Source: Phenylobacterium montanum
Lineage (GTDB): Bacteria; Pseudomonadota; Alphaproteobacteria; Caulobacterales; Caulobacteraceae
Assembly (NCBI RefSeq): GCF_018135625.1
Contig: NZ_CP073078.1
Coordinates: 186,001-250,000, forward strand
Direction of reading: 5' to 3'
Length of the DNA: 64,000 nt
The notes beneath the pieces are model-generated. The model made no database searches, was not told the origin of the DNA, and saw nothing but the letters and a program-made list of their open reading frames with translations. Numbering within the stretch: position 1 is the first letter of the stretch; every line of letters starts with the position of its first letter. The translations under genes were made by a program, and so were the position numbers. Positions 48,603 through 58,165 of this stretch are shown here, one piece after another.

Positions 48603-49272
48603 GGCCCACCAGCTTGCCCTGCACCTGGATCTGGTCCGGGCCGAAGATGCGGGTCTCGTAGGCCGGGTTGGCGGCTTCGAGCGCGATCGAGGCGCCCTTC
48701 TTGCGCAGGCGCTTCAGGGTGGCTTCCTCGCCCTTGACCAGGGCCACGACGATCTCGCCGGAATTGGCGGTCGAGCCCCGTCGGATCACCACATAGTCGC
48801 CGTCATAGATGCCGGCGTTGATCATCGAGTCGCCCTGGACCTCGAGCACAAAGTGCTCGCCGGCGCCCAGCATGGATTCCGGCACCACCAGCTTGTCGCG
48901 CTCGTGCTGGATGGCGTCGATCGGCGTGCCGGCGGCGATGCGGCCGAGGACCGAGAGTTCCCGAGCGTCCGGCGCCGGGGCGGCGGGAGCCCTGTCGCCC
49001 TCCACCACCTGCGGCTTGAAGGTTTGGCGACCCTGCGGCGGAGCGGCGGTCGTGGCCTGCTGCGGCAGCTTGACCACCTCCAGCGCCCGCGCCCGGTGCG
49101 CCAGTCGCCTGAGGAACCCTCGTTCCTCCAGCGCGGTGATCAGGCGGTGGATGCCCGACTTGGACGCCAGATCCAGCGCCTCCTTCATCTCATCGAAGGA
49201 CGGAGAGACTCCGGTCTCCTTGATGCGTTCATGGATGAACATCAACAGTTCATGCTGCTTTCGCGTGAGCAT
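48583..49272 (-). CDS. lexA: LexA repressor of the SOS response
   Basis: LexA (229 residues) has an N-terminal winged helix ([19 protein letters not shown] onward, about 1-65), a long Pro/Ala-rich linker and the S24 self-cleaving domain. The Ala-Gly cleavage site is in LGRIAAGTP (about 114-115), the nucleophile Ser in [12 protein letters not shown] (about 149) and the general-base Lys in [13 protein letters not shown] (about 180). The ATG at 49272 matches the family start; one at 49284 would add four residues. An operator overlaps its promoter, so it represses itself until RecA-stimulated cleavage. Confidence 0.96.
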   Translation of the reverse strand: MLTRKQHELLMFIHERIKETGVSPSFDEMKEALDLASKSGIHRLITALEERGFLRRLAHRARALEVVKLPQQATTAAPPQGRQTFKPQVVEGDRAPAAPAPDARELSVLGRIAAGTPIDAIQHERDKLVVPESMLGAGEHFVLEVQGDSMINAGIYDGDYVVIRRGSTANSGEIVVALVKGEEATLKRLRKKGASIALEAANPAYETRIFGPDQIQVQGKLVGLIRRYH

Positions 49273-49315
49273 GGTGAGAACCATCCTTAAGGAACAAAGC
49301 GCTAACCCTAGGAAT

Positions 49316-49344
49316 GTTCTCTAGGTGTTCTTCGTTAATGTCAA
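49316..49344 (-). promoter_or_regulatory. lexA promoter with SOS operator
   Basis: The operator is GTTC-TCTAGGT-GTTC at 49316-49330 on the plus strand (GAAC-N7-GAAC on the coding strand), the alphaproteobacterial LexA box. A perfect TTGACA (-35) lies at 49339-49344, and the region where a -10 would fall (about 49318-49326, CCTAGAGAA) is inside the box. LexA binding would therefore block RNA polymerase. A half-matching second site, GAAC-N7-TAAC, lies at 49292-49306. The rest of the 199-base gap to the next gene has no recognisable feature. Confidence 0.88.
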
Positions 49345-49471
49345 GTTACCGGCGAGGGCTGGTTTGGCGGGCTGGAAAAATTTTGGCATTTCAGTGGCTT
49401 GACAGCACTGATCAAGCTTGGCGCGCCGCAGCCAGCGGGGAATCACACCAGATTTCTAGCAGAGATTCGCC

Positions 49472-50341
49472 TCAGCTCCGCGGTCCGGCGCGGAATCGCT
49501 CCTCGGCCTGATGAACGCGCGCCCACAGTTCGTCGAGTTCGTCGGTCAGGGAGTACTGTTTGTAGATGGAGAATTCGGCCCGCGCGCCTTCGACCCTCAG
49601 CATCGAATCGCAATAGCGCCGCCAGAGGTCGTGCACGCTGCGCGCCTGGCGGCCCTGTTCGGTCGGCGGGTTCCACAGGCCGAGCGAGATCAGGGCGTCG
49701 CGGGTCTTCTTCATCCCCGGAAGGGCGCTGTAGAGGTAGAGAAAGGCCGGCGTGGCCGCTGCGGCGTAGCGCGGATGAACCTGCATGTGCCACATGCGAT
49801 AGGCGGTCAGGAAGGCCTCCCGCCGCTCACGCTCGGGCGGCAGCCAGCTGGCGTCGGCGGCCGAGCCGCTCACCAGCGATTCGGCGACGTGGGCCTGCTG
49901 CACCAGCTCTTCCGGCGATTGGCCGCTGCGCAGGGCCACCGCCATGGCCTCGAACGGCACGCCCAGGCGCTTGGCGAGGCTGGCATATTCCACCGGCTGG
50001 CCGCCCACACTGGCCCAGAGGCCGAAGGTCTTGGCCGGCACGGGCTCGTTGGCCGCCTGCGTCAGGGCCGGCTGTCGGTCGCGGTGGATCCAGGCGCACT
50101 TGCCGGGGGCGTAGGTCAGGTCGCCGGGCGTGACGCGGGTGACCAGATGGTCCGCGTCCGGCGCGGGGCCCATATCGGCCAGGAACTGACGAAAGTTGCG
50201 CCAGGTCGGGTCCATGCCCGAGCCGCGGCCGAACAGGATGCGACGATGTTCCGCCGCCTCATGACGATACTTCGCCATGAGTTGCTTCTGGTCCATCGCG
50301 CGCGCGTCAGCGACATGTTTCGGCGTCGCTTCAGGGACCAT
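49472..50341 (-). CDS. Protein of unknown function between trpC and lexA
   Basis: The 289-residue soluble protein has no signal peptide or membrane segment. The N-terminal half includes RRILFGRGSGMDPTWRNFRQ and TYAPGKCAWIHRDRQPAL, which resemble short recurring segments of uncharacterised phage- or Caulobacterales-type proteins. The central part (about 115-160) looks like a helical DNA-binding region (YASLAKRLGVPFEAMAVALR). I cannot name the family. The ATG at 50341 is preferred to a TTG at 50362. Base composition is normal for the window. Confidence 0.7.
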   Translation of the reverse strand: MVPEATPKHVADARAMDQKQLMAKYRHEAAEHRRILFGRGSGMDPTWRNFRQFLADMGPAPDADHLVTRVTPGDLTYAPGKCAWIHRDRQPALTQAANEPVPAKTFGLWASVGGQPVEYASLAKRLGVPFEAMAVALRSGQSPEELVQQAHVAESLVSGSAADASWLPPERERREAFLTAYRMWHMQVHPRYAAAATPAFLYLYSALPGMKKTRDALISLGLWNPPTEQGRQARSVHDLWRRYCDSMLRVEGARAEFSIYKQYSLTDELDELWARVHQAEERFRAGPRS

Positions 50342-50461
50342 AGACCCCGCATCCCCCGTCAAAATGAGCCGAGGCTTCTACCCAGTCCAGGCGGAATTCC
50401 CAAGGACAGGCAAAATGCTGCGGGGGATGTAAAAATTGAGTTATAGCCGAGACTTAGCGCG

Positions 50462-51259
50462 TTAAATGCTACCGGAAAGCAAGGTTTTCGTGGCCAAGAC
50501 AACGTCGGATTGGCGCATCAGACTTTCGCCCACCAGCATAGCTCTCGCTCCGGTTGCTTCTAGTCTGGCGACATCGGCCGGTGTAAAAATGCCGCTTTCC
50601 GTAACCAGCAAGGCGTTGCTGGGCGCCATCCTGGCCAAGCGCTCCGTCGTAGACAAATCGGTGGCGAAGGTCCGCAGGTTCCGGTTGTTCACGCCGATCA
50701 GGTCCGCGCCGAGGGCAGCCGCGCGTTCGAGTTCGGCTTCGTCATGGGTCTCGACCAGGGCGTCCATGCCGAACCGCCGCGCCTCGGCCATCAGTTCGCC
50801 CGCCAGGGCGTCATCGACCATCGAAAGGATCACCAGGATGGCGTCGGCGCCCAGGGCGCGGGATTCGGCCACTTGCCAGGGATCGACCAGGAAGTCCTTG
50901 CGGATGACGGGCAGGGTGCAGGCCTGGCGCGCGGCGACCAGATAGGCGTCGGCGCCCTGGAAGCTGGGCTCGTCGGTCAGCACCGACAGGCAGGCCGCCC
51001 CGCCTTCGGCATAGGCCCGGGCCAGGCTGAGGGGGTCGAAATCGGCCCGGATCAAGCCCTTGGACGGCGAGGCTTTCTTGATCTCGGCGATCAGGGCCAG
51101 CCGGCCGGGCGCGTGGGCGGCTTCCAGCGCCCGGCGAAAGCCGCGCGGCGGATCGGCCTCGGCGGCCAGGATCTCGACCCCGGCCTGGGGCCGCTCGGCC
51201 TTGCGGGCGGCGACGTCGACGCGCTTGTAGGCGGCGATCTGGTCCAGGATGTCGCTCAT
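50462..51259 (-). CDS. trpC: Indole-3-glycerol phosphate synthase
   Basis: TrpC (265 residues) forms indole-3-glycerol phosphate in tryptophan synthesis. [13 protein letters not shown] holds the catalytic lysine region, [14 protein letters not shown] the second, and [16 protein letters not shown] the C-terminal phosphate site. It is monofunctional, with no TrpF domain. Its start overlaps the trpD stop by four bases, indicating coupled translation. Confidence 0.96.
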   Translation of the reverse strand: MSDILDQIAAYKRVDVAARKAERPQAGVEILAAEADPPRGFRRALEAAHAPGRLALIAEIKKASPSKGLIRADFDPLSLARAYAEGGAACLSVLTDEPSFQGADAYLVAARQACTLPVIRKDFLVDPWQVAESRALGADAILVILSMVDDALAGELMAEARRFGMDALVETHDEAELERAAALGADLIGVNNRNLRTFATDLSTTERLARMAPSNALLVTESGIFTPADVARLEATGARAMLVGESLMRQSDVVLATKTLLSGSI

Positions 51260-52272
51260 GCCGCGTTGGTCACCTCGATCAGCCGCTCAAGCGCCGCCTG
51301 GGCCTTGCCCTCGTCGATGGCGGCGGAGGCCATATCGAGCCCCTCGCGCAGGGTCTCGGCCCTTTCCGAGACCACCAGGGCGGCCGCCGCGCCCAGGGCC
51401 GCGATCTCGCGATAGGCGCCCTTCTGGCCGGCCAAAAGGTCGCGCAGCGCCTGGGCGTTCTCGGCCGGATCGCCGCCCTGCAGTTCGGCCAGACCTCGGC
51501 GCTGCAGGCCGACCGCCTCGGGCGTTACGGTGAAATGACGCAACTGCCCGTCGCGCCACTCGGCGATGCTGGTCTCGCCGGTGGTGGTGATTTCGTCCAT
51601 GCCCGAGCCGTGCACCACCCAGGCCCGCTCCGAGCCCAGGGCGCCCAGGACGCGCGCCAGCGGATCGACGAGGCGAAGATCATACACGCCTAGAACCTGG
51701 CGCTGGGCGCCCGCCGGGTTCGACAGCGGCCCCAGGAGGTTGAAGATGGTGCGGAAACCCAGCTCGGCCCGCACCGGCAGCACATGGCGCATGGCCCCGT
51801 GGTGGGCGGGGGCGAACAGAAAGCAGATGCCGGCCTCGTCCAGGGCCCGGCGCTGCTGCTCGAGCCCAGCGGCGATATTGACTCCGATCGCCGTCAGCAC
51901 GTCCGACGAGCCGGAGCGGGAGGAGAGGGCGCGGGTGCCGTGCTTGGCCACCTTCAGCCCGCACCCGGCGGCGATCAGGGCCGCGGCCGTGGAGATGTTG
52001 TAGGTGTGCAGGCCGTCGCCGCCGGTGCCACAGGTGTCGATCACCTGGTAGGGATGTTCCAGCATCACCGCCGAGCGGCGCATGGCCCTGGCGCAGGCGG
52101 TGATTTCGCCCACGGTCTCGCCGCGCATGCGCATGGCGGTGACCGCAGCCCCGATCTGGGCCGGGGTCGGTTCGCCGCGCAGGCACGCGGCGAAGAAGGC
52201 GTCGGCGCTCTCCTCGGAAAGCGTGCCGCCGTCGGCCAGGAGGGCCAGGAGCGGCTTGAAGCTGTCGATCAT
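51256..52272 (-). CDS. trpD: Anthranilate phosphoribosyltransferase
   Basis: TrpD (338 residues) joins anthranilate and [23 protein letters not shown] is the PRPP-binding glycine loop, [17 protein letters not shown] the second substrate segment, and [18 protein letters not shown] the anthranilate/metal region. The ATG at 52272 gives the standard family N-terminus; a frame open to 52314 would run into trpG. It follows trpG by ten bases. Confidence 0.96.
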   Translation of the reverse strand: MIDSFKPLLALLADGGTLSEESADAFFAACLRGEPTPAQIGAAVTAMRMRGETVGEITACARAMRRSAVMLEHPYQVIDTCGTGGDGLHTYNISTAAALIAAGCGLKVAKHGTRALSSRSGSSDVLTAIGVNIAAGLEQQRRALDEAGICFLFAPAHHGAMRHVLPVRAELGFRTIFNLLGPLSNPAGAQRQVLGVYDLRLVDPLARVLGALGSERAWVVHGSGMDEITTTGETSIAEWRDGQLRHFTVTPEAVGLQRRGLAELQGGDPAENAQALRDLLAGQKGAYREIAALGAAAALVVSERAETLREGLDMASAAIDEGKAQAALERLIEVTNAA

Positions 52273-52282
52273 GCGGCCGCCT

Positions 52283-52873
52283 TCAGACCATCGCCGTGCG
52301 GCGGGCGCCGGCAAGGTCGAGGAAGTTCGACAACAGCTGATGGCCGCCTTCGGTGGCGATGGATTCCGGGTGGAACTGCACCCCGTGCACCGGTCGGGTC
52401 CTGTGCTGCAGGCCCATGATCTCGCCGTCGTCGGTCCAGGCGGTGATCTCCAGCTCGGCCGGGAACGTCTCCCGCTTGATCGACAGCGAGTGGTAGCGCG
52501 TGGCGGTGAAGGGGTTCGGCAGGCCCTTGAACAGGCCCTTGTCGGCGTGGTGGATAGGGCTGGTCTTGCCGTGCATCAGGCTCTTGGCGCGGATCACCTC
52601 GCCGCCATAGGCCTGACCCATGGACTGGTGGCCCAGGCACACGCCCAGGATCGGCAAATCCTCGGGCGCGGCGCGCAGCAGGGGAAGGCAGATGCCGGCC
52701 TCGTTGGGGGTGCAGGGGCCGGGTGACAGCAGAACGGCCTCGGGCTTCAGCGCCAGGGCTTGTTGCACGGTCAGGGCGTCGTTGCGCCAGACCTCGGTCT
52801 CGGCGCCCAGCTCGTTCAGATAGTGAACGAGGTTGTAGGTGAAGCTGTCGTAGTTATCGATAACCAGGATCAT
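52283..52873 (-). CDS. trpG: Anthranilate synthase glutamine amidotransferase component
   Basis: TrpG (196 residues) supplies ammonia to TrpE. The class I amidotransferase triad is visible: the cysteine in [12 protein letters not shown], and the His-Glu pair in [14 protein letters not shown]. The N-terminus [19 protein letters not shown] is characteristic. The ATG at 52873 is chosen for this reason. It heads a trpG-trpD-trpC unit, separate from trpE, and has a likely promoter just upstream. Confidence 0.96.
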   Translation of the reverse strand: MILVIDNYDSFTYNLVHYLNELGAETEVWRNDALTVQQALALKPEAVLLSPGPCTPNEAGICLPLLRAAPEDLPILGVCLGHQSMGQAYGGEVIRAKSLMHGKTSPIHHADKGLFKGLPNPFTATRYHSLSIKRETFPAELEITAWTDDGEIMGLQHRTRPVHGVQFHPESIATEGGHQLLSNFLDLAGARRTAMV

Positions 52874-52895
52874 GGCGCGACCTCTTGCCCCGGGG

Positions 52896-52924
52896 GTAAT
52901 AGGGCCTCGGCTCTTTCGCGCCAA
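52896..52924 (-). promoter_or_regulatory. Promoter for trpGDC
   Basis: On the minus strand TTGGCG (52919-52924) and TATTAC (52896-52901) are 17 bases apart. In Caulobacter terms TTGGCGC is followed after 14 bases by CCTATTAC, near the GCTANAWC consensus. It lies 23 bases before the trpG ATG and points away from the small plus-strand gene. No leader peptide or attenuator can fit in this space. Confidence 0.55.
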
Positions 52925-52947
52925 GGGCCGGCGTCTACACTTCCGCC

Positions 52948-53166
52948 ATGACCGAATCCGAGTCGCGCCAATCCGACGAGCGTTTCGCCAGGGCCATGGC
53001 CAGGGCGCGCGCCTATCTGCACCATCAGGAGACGCCCCAGAAGGTGTGGCCGGTGCTGGCCGCCGCCGGGTTTTTCGCCGTCTCCTCGATGGTCTTCGCC
53101 ACCGCCGCGGTGATGGCGCCGTCGCCCGACCTGACCCACGCCCCGGCGGTGCGGGGCCTGCAATAG
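52948..53166 (+). CDS. Small single-pass membrane protein of unknown function
   Basis: The 72-residue product has a charged N-terminal half ([15 protein letters not shown], helix-like) and one hydrophobic segment at about residues 35-56, then a short polar tail. It lies on the opposite strand between trpG and trpE, with its stop four bases from the trpE stop. A six-pair stem (GGGCCT/AGGCCC, 53154-53170) spans this convergent junction. Reverse-strand frames here are low-complexity, so this frame looks genuine. Function unknown. Confidence 0.6.
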   Translation: MTESESRQSDERFARAMARARAYLHHQETPQKVWPVLAAAGFFAVSSMVFATAAVMAPSPDLTHAPAVRGLQ

Positions 53167-53169
53167 GCC

Positions 53170-54699
53170 CTAAGCGAACCGCCAGGCCTCTTCGGCCGCG
53201 CGCCTCAGCGCCGCCGACTTGTGCAGGGTCTCTTCGTATTCCGCGTCCGGATCGCTGTCGGCCACCACCCCGCCGCCCGCCTGGACATAGAGGGTTCCAT
53301 CCTTGACCAGGCCGGTGCGCAGCACGATGCAGGTGTCGATGCTGCCGTCGCAGCCGAAATAGCCCACCGCCCCGGCATAGCCCAGGCCGCGCTTTTCGCT
53401 TTCCAGCTCGTCGATGATCTCCATCGCCCGCACCTTGGGCGCGCCCGAGAGGGTGCCGGCGGGCAGGGCGGCCATCAGCACATCGACCGGGTCCACGCCC
53501 TCGGGGGCGTCGCCCTCGACGTTGGAGACGATGTGCATGACGTGGCTGTAGCGCTCGATGGTGAAGCTCTCTGTGACCCGGACGCGGGGGCCCTTCTGGC
53601 GCGTCTGCGGCTGGTTGGCGCCTTCATGCCTCAGCATGGCCACACGGCCGACGTCGTTGCGGCCCAGGTCCAGCAGCATCAGGTGCTCGGCCCGCTCCTT
53701 GGGGTCGGCTAGCAGTTCCTTTTCCAGCTGCGCGTCTTCTTCGGGCGTCTTGCCGCGGGGGCGGGTGCCGGCGATCGGGCGGATGGTGATCTTGCCGTCG
53801 CGCAGCCGCACCAGGATCTCGGGGCTGGAGCCCACCAGCTGGAAGCCTTCGAAGTTCAGGTAGAACAGGAACGGCGAGGGGTTCAGCCGCCGCAGGGAGC
53901 GGTAGAGGGCGAACGGGTCCAGGTCGAAGTCGGCGCTGAACCTGTGGCTGGGCACCACCTGGAAGATGTCGCCGGCCTCGATGTAGCGCTTGGCCTTCTC
54001 GACGATCTGGCCGTAGGCGGCCCGGTCGACCTTGGAGGCGAAGGATTTGGGCGCGTGTGGCTCGCGCACGGGCGCCGCGGGCAGGGGCCGGCGCAGGTCC
54101 GCCAGCACCGCCTCCAGCCGCGCGCAGGCTTCCGCGTAGGCTGCTTCGGCCGACTGCTTGCCGGGGCGGGCGGTGGTGGTCAGCACGATTTCCTGCCCGA
54201 TGGAGTCGAAGATCGCCACCACCGAGGGACGGATCATCAGGCCGTCGGGCAGGCCCAGGGCGTCCGGGTTGACGTCCGGCAGCCGCTCGACCAGGCGGAT
54301 CATATCGTAGCCGATGGCGCCGAACAGGCCGCCGGCCATGGGCGGCAGGCCCACCGGCAGGTCCATGCGGTTCTGGGCCACCAGGTCGCGCAGGGAGTCG
54401 AGCGCGCCGACAGGTTCGGTGCGGAAGCGGCCGTGGGCCAGATCATCGCCCTGACAGACCTCGGCCCGTTCGCCATAGCAGCGCCAGATCAGGTCCGGCT
54501 TCAGCGCGATCACCGAATAGCGGCCACGCCAGGCGCCGCCCTCGACCGACTCGAACAGGAAGGCGTTGGCCTTGCCGTGGGCGATCTTCAGATAGGCGGA
54601 GACCGGCGTCTCCAGGTCGTCGACGATCCGCGTCCAGACCAGCTGGGCCGCGCCGCTGTCATAGAGCCGGCGAAACGAAGCAAGGTCCGGCGCGATCAT
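53170..54699 (-). CDS. trpE: Anthranilate synthase component I
   Basis: TrpE (509 residues) converts chorismate to anthranilate with ammonia from TrpG. The N-terminal regulatory domain carries the tryptophan-binding LFESVEGG-type segment ([19 protein letters not shown]), so feedback inhibition is expected. The chorismate-binding domain shows [19 protein letters not shown] and [20 protein letters not shown]. The ATG at 54699 shares one base with the ppiD stop (a GTG at 54702 is also possible), so trpE is probably co-transcribed with ppiD rather than with trpGDC. Confidence 0.95.
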   Translation of the reverse strand: MIAPDLASFRRLYDSGAAQLVWTRIVDDLETPVSAYLKIAHGKANAFLFESVEGGAWRGRYSVIALKPDLIWRCYGERAEVCQGDDLAHGRFRTEPVGALDSLRDLVAQNRMDLPVGLPPMAGGLFGAIGYDMIRLVERLPDVNPDALGLPDGLMIRPSVVAIFDSIGQEIVLTTTARPGKQSAEAAYAEACARLEAVLADLRRPLPAAPVREPHAPKSFASKVDRAAYGQIVEKAKRYIEAGDIFQVVPSHRFSADFDLDPFALYRSLRRLNPSPFLFYLNFEGFQLVGSSPEILVRLRDGKITIRPIAGTRPRGKTPEEDAQLEKELLADPKERAEHLMLLDLGRNDVGRVAMLRHEGANQPQTRQKGPRVRVTESFTIERYSHVMHIVSNVEGDAPEGVDPVDVLMAALPAGTLSGAPKVRAMEIIDELESEKRGLGYAGAVGYFGCDGSIDTCIVLRTGLVKDGTLYVQAGGGVVADSDPDAEYEETLHKSAALRRAAEEAWRFA

Positions 54700-56633
54700 C
54701 ACGACTTGGGCGTTCCCTTGCCGGACGAGGCCGGGGTGGTGTCGGCGGAAAGGCCCAGGGCTTCGCGGGCGCGGGCCTGGTCGATGGTCGGCTTGATCTT
54801 GGCGATCGCGGCCGAGCGCATCAGCTGGCCCATGTCGTCGAAGAGCTGCTGCGACAAGGGCTGCTCGCCGCGCAGGACCAGCGGCGCCATCTGGGCCGCG
54901 GGCGGGGCCTGGATGCTGTCCAGCCGCGCGACCATGATCGCCTGGGCGGTCAGGGTGCTGAAGGTCTCGCCGGCCTTGGCGGCCAGGATCTTGCCGGCGG
55001 CTTCGGGGCCGAGCGCCCGGTTCTGGCCCAGGGTGGCGCGGGTCAGGCCCTGGGCATGCTGCGCCTGAGCGCCCATGGACGCGGCGATCGCCTCCATGGT
55101 CTCGCCCTTCTTCAGCCGAGCCAGGGCTTCGTCGGCCTTGGCCTGCAGGCGGCTGGTGATCTGGTCGATCATGTAGGCCTGCATCAGGCGGGGCTTGATC
55201 TCGGCCAGGGCAGGCACGGAGGGGGGGATCACCTTTTCGACCCGCACGGCGAAGTATTCGCCCGAGGCTTCGTTCTCCATGTCGGTCTCGCCGCCTTGGG
55301 GCAGCTTGAAGGCCTCGCTCAGCAGCTTGGGCGTCAGCCCCTGCGGGGGGGCGCCGCCGGCGTCGCTGGGGTTCATGCCTTCGGCGGTGATCGGGCCGAT
55401 CTGCATCACCACGCCACCGGACGCCTTGGCGGCTTCGGCGAGGTTCGATCCACTGGCGTGGGAGTCCTGGTACTTCTGCACCGCGTCGAACACCTTCTGG
55501 CCAGCGGCGTCCTTCTTGACCTGGGCTTCCAGGGTCGGGCGCATCTCTTCCAGGGTCGCCTGGTGAGCTGGCTTGATGTCCGTCACCTTGACGACCGCCA
55601 GGCCGAGCGCGCCCTGGATCGGGCCCTTGACCTCACCGGCCTTCATCGCAAAGGCGGCGTCGGCCACCTTGGGATCGGCGACGCCGCTCTGGGCGGTTTC
55701 CTGGTAGGAGATCGGCGAAACATTGATCGACTTGGCCACCGCCGCCGGGTCCTGGCCCTGGTTCAGCTTGGCGACCACCGCCGCAGCAGCGGCGGCATCC
55801 TTCACCGGGATCTGGACCAGCGAGCGCTTTTCGGGGGTCGAGGCGGTGTCCTTGCGGAAGTTGTACAGCTTTTCCACCGCCGCCGGGTCGGCCGGCATGG
55901 ACCCGGCCATGGCCTGGGCGCTGAAGCGCACCACCGACAGCACCCGACGCTCGGGCAGCTTCAGGGCCGCGGCGTGGGCGTTCAGGAAGGCCTGCAGTTG
56001 AGCGTCGGTCGGCGGTTCGGGCTTGGCCACATTGCCGGGCGACAGCATGAAGAAGGTCAGGTTGCGGCTTTCGAACTCATAGCCGGCGACCATGGCGCCG
56101 TAGGTCTTTGGCGCGCGCAGGCCGGCGCCGATGCCGGCCGCCAGGTGGTTCTCGGCGATCTGGTCTCGTTCGATGGTCTCGAACTTGTCCGGCGTCAGGT
56201 CGTTTTCGGCCAGGGTGCGCTGGTAGGCGTCCTTGTCGAACCGGCCGGTGATCTTGTTGAAAAAGTCCGGCTGCTTGGCGATGGCGTCGCCGACCAGGGA
56301 GTCGGCCGGGATCACGCCCATGCGATGAACGAATTCGTCGAAGGCTTCGGCGCCCGAGAGGTCGTTCAATATCTGCTGGTCGAAGCCGCCCGCAACAGCG
56401 TCCTGCAGCGAGACCGGCTGGCCTTGGCGCTGTTCGATCTGCTTCAGGCCCAGGTTGAACATGCGCTTGAACTCTGCGGGCGTCACTTCGCGCGAGCCGG
56501 CGGTGACCACCGCATTGGATATCCGCCCGTGGAACACATCGCGGATGCCCCAGATGGCGAAGCTGACGATGAGAAGGCTCAGCAGCACGACGGCGAACGG
56601 GGACTTCGCAAAGTTGCGAAAGGCGGCGAGCAT
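54699..56633 (-). CDS. ppiD: Periplasmic peptidyl-prolyl isomerase PpiD (SurA-like)
   Basis: The 644-residue protein has a single N-terminal membrane anchor (AVVLLSLLIVSFAIWGI near residues 14-30), then a SurA-N-like chaperone region, a parvulin-type domain (about 245-380) and a second helical region. It is anchored in the inner membrane facing the periplasm and helps secreted proteins leave the Sec channel. The parvulin domain is divergent and may not be catalytically active, as in E. coli PpiD. trpE follows with one overlapping base. Confidence 0.88.
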   Translation of the reverse strand: MLAAFRNFAKSPFAVVLLSLLIVSFAIWGIRDVFHGRISNAVVTAGSREVTPAEFKRMFNLGLKQIEQRQGQPVSLQDAVAGGFDQQILNDLSGAEAFDEFVHRMGVIPADSLVGDAIAKQPDFFNKITGRFDKDAYQRTLAENDLTPDKFETIERDQIAENHLAAGIGAGLRAPKTYGAMVAGYEFESRNLTFFMLSPGNVAKPEPPTDAQLQAFLNAHAAALKLPERRVLSVVRFSAQAMAGSMPADPAAVEKLYNFRKDTASTPEKRSLVQIPVKDAAAAAAVVAKLNQGQDPAAVAKSINVSPISYQETAQSGVADPKVADAAFAMKAGEVKGPIQGALGLAVVKVTDIKPAHQATLEEMRPTLEAQVKKDAAGQKVFDAVQKYQDSHASGSNLAEAAKASGGVVMQIGPITAEGMNPSDAGGAPPQGLTPKLLSEAFKLPQGGETDMENEASGEYFAVRVEKVIPPSVPALAEIKPRLMQAYMIDQITSRLQAKADEALARLKKGETMEAIAASMGAQAQHAQGLTRATLGQNRALGPEAAGKILAAKAGETFSTLTAQAIMVARLDSIQAPPAAQMAPLVLRGEQPLSQQLFDDMGQLMRSAAIAKIKPTIDQARAREALGLSADTTPASSGKGTPKS

Positions 56634-56684
56634 GGTTCGGAAGTCCTCGAGGGCAATGACGCCCGCGGCGAAGCGGGTCGAGCG

Positions 56685-56713
56685 ATATAGGAGACTGGCG
56701 CGCCCAGGGGCAA
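56685..56713 (-). promoter_or_regulatory. Promoter for ppiD-trpE
   Basis: On the minus strand TTGCCC (56708-56713) and CTATAT (56685-56690) are 17 bases apart. CCTATATC is one mismatch from the Caulobacter -10 consensus. It lies 52 bases before the ppiD ATG. The tpiA promoter on the other strand must lie in the remaining part of this 170-base divergent gap, where a TTGACGC at about 56717 is a possible -35 without a good -10. Confidence 0.55.
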
Positions 56714-56803
56714 GGGTTGACGCTACGTTGGCGCCGTGGACAGGGCCGGCGCCATGACCTAGGCCGTGCTTCCTAGATCTCGAAAACGAGACGGGGACCT
56801 ACG

Positions 56804-57547
56804 ATGACCACGCACCTGATCGCTGGAAACTGGAAGATGAACGGCCTTGGCGCCGACCTGGCCGAGGCCTCTGCCCTGGCGGCGGCCCTGAAGGCAGAGC
56901 CTGCCCGGGCCCGCGTCGCCCTCTGCGCGCCGGCCACCCTGGTCGAGCGCATGGCGCGAACCGTGGTCGGTACGGCGGTGATCGCCGGCGGCGAGGACTG
57001 TCACGCCGAGGTCAGCGGCGCCTTCACCGGCGACATCAGCGCCGAGATGCTGGCCGAGGCCGGGGCGGCGATGGTCATCGTCGGCCACTCCGAGCGGCGC
57101 ACCTATCACGGCGAAACCGACGCCATCGTGGCGGCCAAGGCGCTGGCGGCCCGGCGGGCGGGCCTGGAGCCGATCATCTGCGTCGGCGAGACCTTGGCCG
57201 AGCGCGAGGCAGGCCGGGCGCTGGAGGTGGTCAACGCCCAGATCGCCGGTTCGGTCCCCGCGGCCCTGGCCGGATCGCCGGTGACGGTGGCTTATGAGCC
57301 GGTCTGGGCCATCGGCACGGGCCTTACCCCCACCACGCCGCAGATCGAAGAGGTGCATCAGGCGATCCGCGCCGCGCTGGTCAAGGCGCTGGGCCAAGCG
57401 GGCAAGGGGGTGGCGATCCTCTACGGCGGCTCGGTCAAGCCGGCCAACGCCGCCGAGATCCTGCATGCGGACGAGGTCGGCGGAGCCCTGGTCGGCGGCG
57501 CCTCGCTGAAAGCGGCGGACTTCCTACAGATCGTGCGCGCGGCTTAG
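56804..57547 (+). CDS. tpiA: Triosephosphate isomerase
   Basis: TpiA (247 residues) interconverts dihydroxyacetone phosphate and glyceraldehyde 3-phosphate. The catalytic lysine is in GNWKMNG, the electrophilic histidine in VIVGHSERR and the base glutamate in AYEPVWAIGTG. GSVKPANAAEIL is the phosphate loop. The last bases overlap the 3' end of the convergent GNAT gene by four, so the two transcripts share antisense ends. Confidence 0.96.
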   Translation: MTTHLIAGNWKMNGLGADLAEASALAAALKAEPARARVALCAPATLVERMARTVVGTAVIAGGEDCHAEVSGAFTGDISAEMLAEAGAAMVIVGHSERRTYHGETDAIVAAKALAARRAGLEPIICVGETLAEREAGRALEVVNAQIAGSVPAALAGSPVTVAYEPVWAIGTGLTPTTPQIEEVHQAIRAALVKALGQAGKGVAILYGGSVKPANAAEILHADEVGGALVGGASLKAADFLQIVRAA

Positions 57548-58062
57548 AGCAGCAGCCCGAACAGCAGGCAGTCCCGGCGTTCGCCGTCGCGCTCGATGTG
57601 GCCGCGCAGGACGCCCTCCTGCTCGAAGCCCAGCCGTTGCAGAAGCCGCACCGAGCGGACATTGCCCACGTGGGTGCGGGCAGCCAGCTTCTTGATGTGC
57701 AGTTGCTGGGCGGCGTGGTCCAGCACCGCCTGCATGGCCTCCAGCGTGTAGCCTTCGCCCCAGACCGAGCGGGCGGACAGAAAGCCGATCTCGGCCCGCT
57801 TGTGCCATGGATCGATGTCGGAGAGGTCGCAGACACCGATGAAGGCGCTGTCGGCGTCGCGGACCATGGCCCAGTGGATCGCCTCGCCCTCCTGCGCGGC
57901 CTTTATCTGGCCCTCAAGGATCATCCGGGTCAGTTCGAGGTCGTCGATCTCTCGGATGTCCCAGTAGGCCATCACCAGGGCGTCGCTCATCAGGCCGTGC
58001 AGGGCCTCGGCGTCGCCGGCCGCCAGGGGCCTCAAGGTCAGGCGCGGGGTGCGCAGGATCAT
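57544..58062 (-). CDS. GNAT-family N-acetyltransferase (RimJ/RimL type)
   Basis: This 172-residue protein has the opening ILRTPRLTLRPLAAGDAEAL typical of Acetyltransf_3 proteins. The acetyl-CoA loop region appears as RSVWGEGYTLEAMQAVLDHA near 98-117, followed by NVRSVRLLQRLGFEQEGVLR. Such enzymes acetylate protein N-termini, small molecules or antibiotics; the substrate is unknown. It is convergent with tpiA and diverges from secG. Confidence 0.85.
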   Translation of the reverse strand: MILRTPRLTLRPLAAGDAEALHGLMSDALVMAYWDIREIDDLELTRMILEGQIKAAQEGEAIHWAMVRDADSAFIGVCDLSDIDPWHKRAEIGFLSARSVWGEGYTLEAMQAVLDHAAQQLHIKKLAARTHVGNVRSVRLLQRLGFEQEGVLRGHIERDGERRDCLLFGLLL

Positions 58063-58165
58063 GTCGCGACCTCTAGCCTTCCGGGGGCCATGGTGCTAGA
58101 CCGCGCGGCTTGTTGCGGCGGCGCTCCTTTCGCGCCGGCGCGCTTTCAGCTGTCCGCAAGGCCCC

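Noticed and set aside
52874-52947. Trp leader peptide and attenuator before trpG
   Set aside because: The space is only 74 bases, the proposed -10 lies 23 bases from the ATG, and no Trp-rich mini-frame is present.
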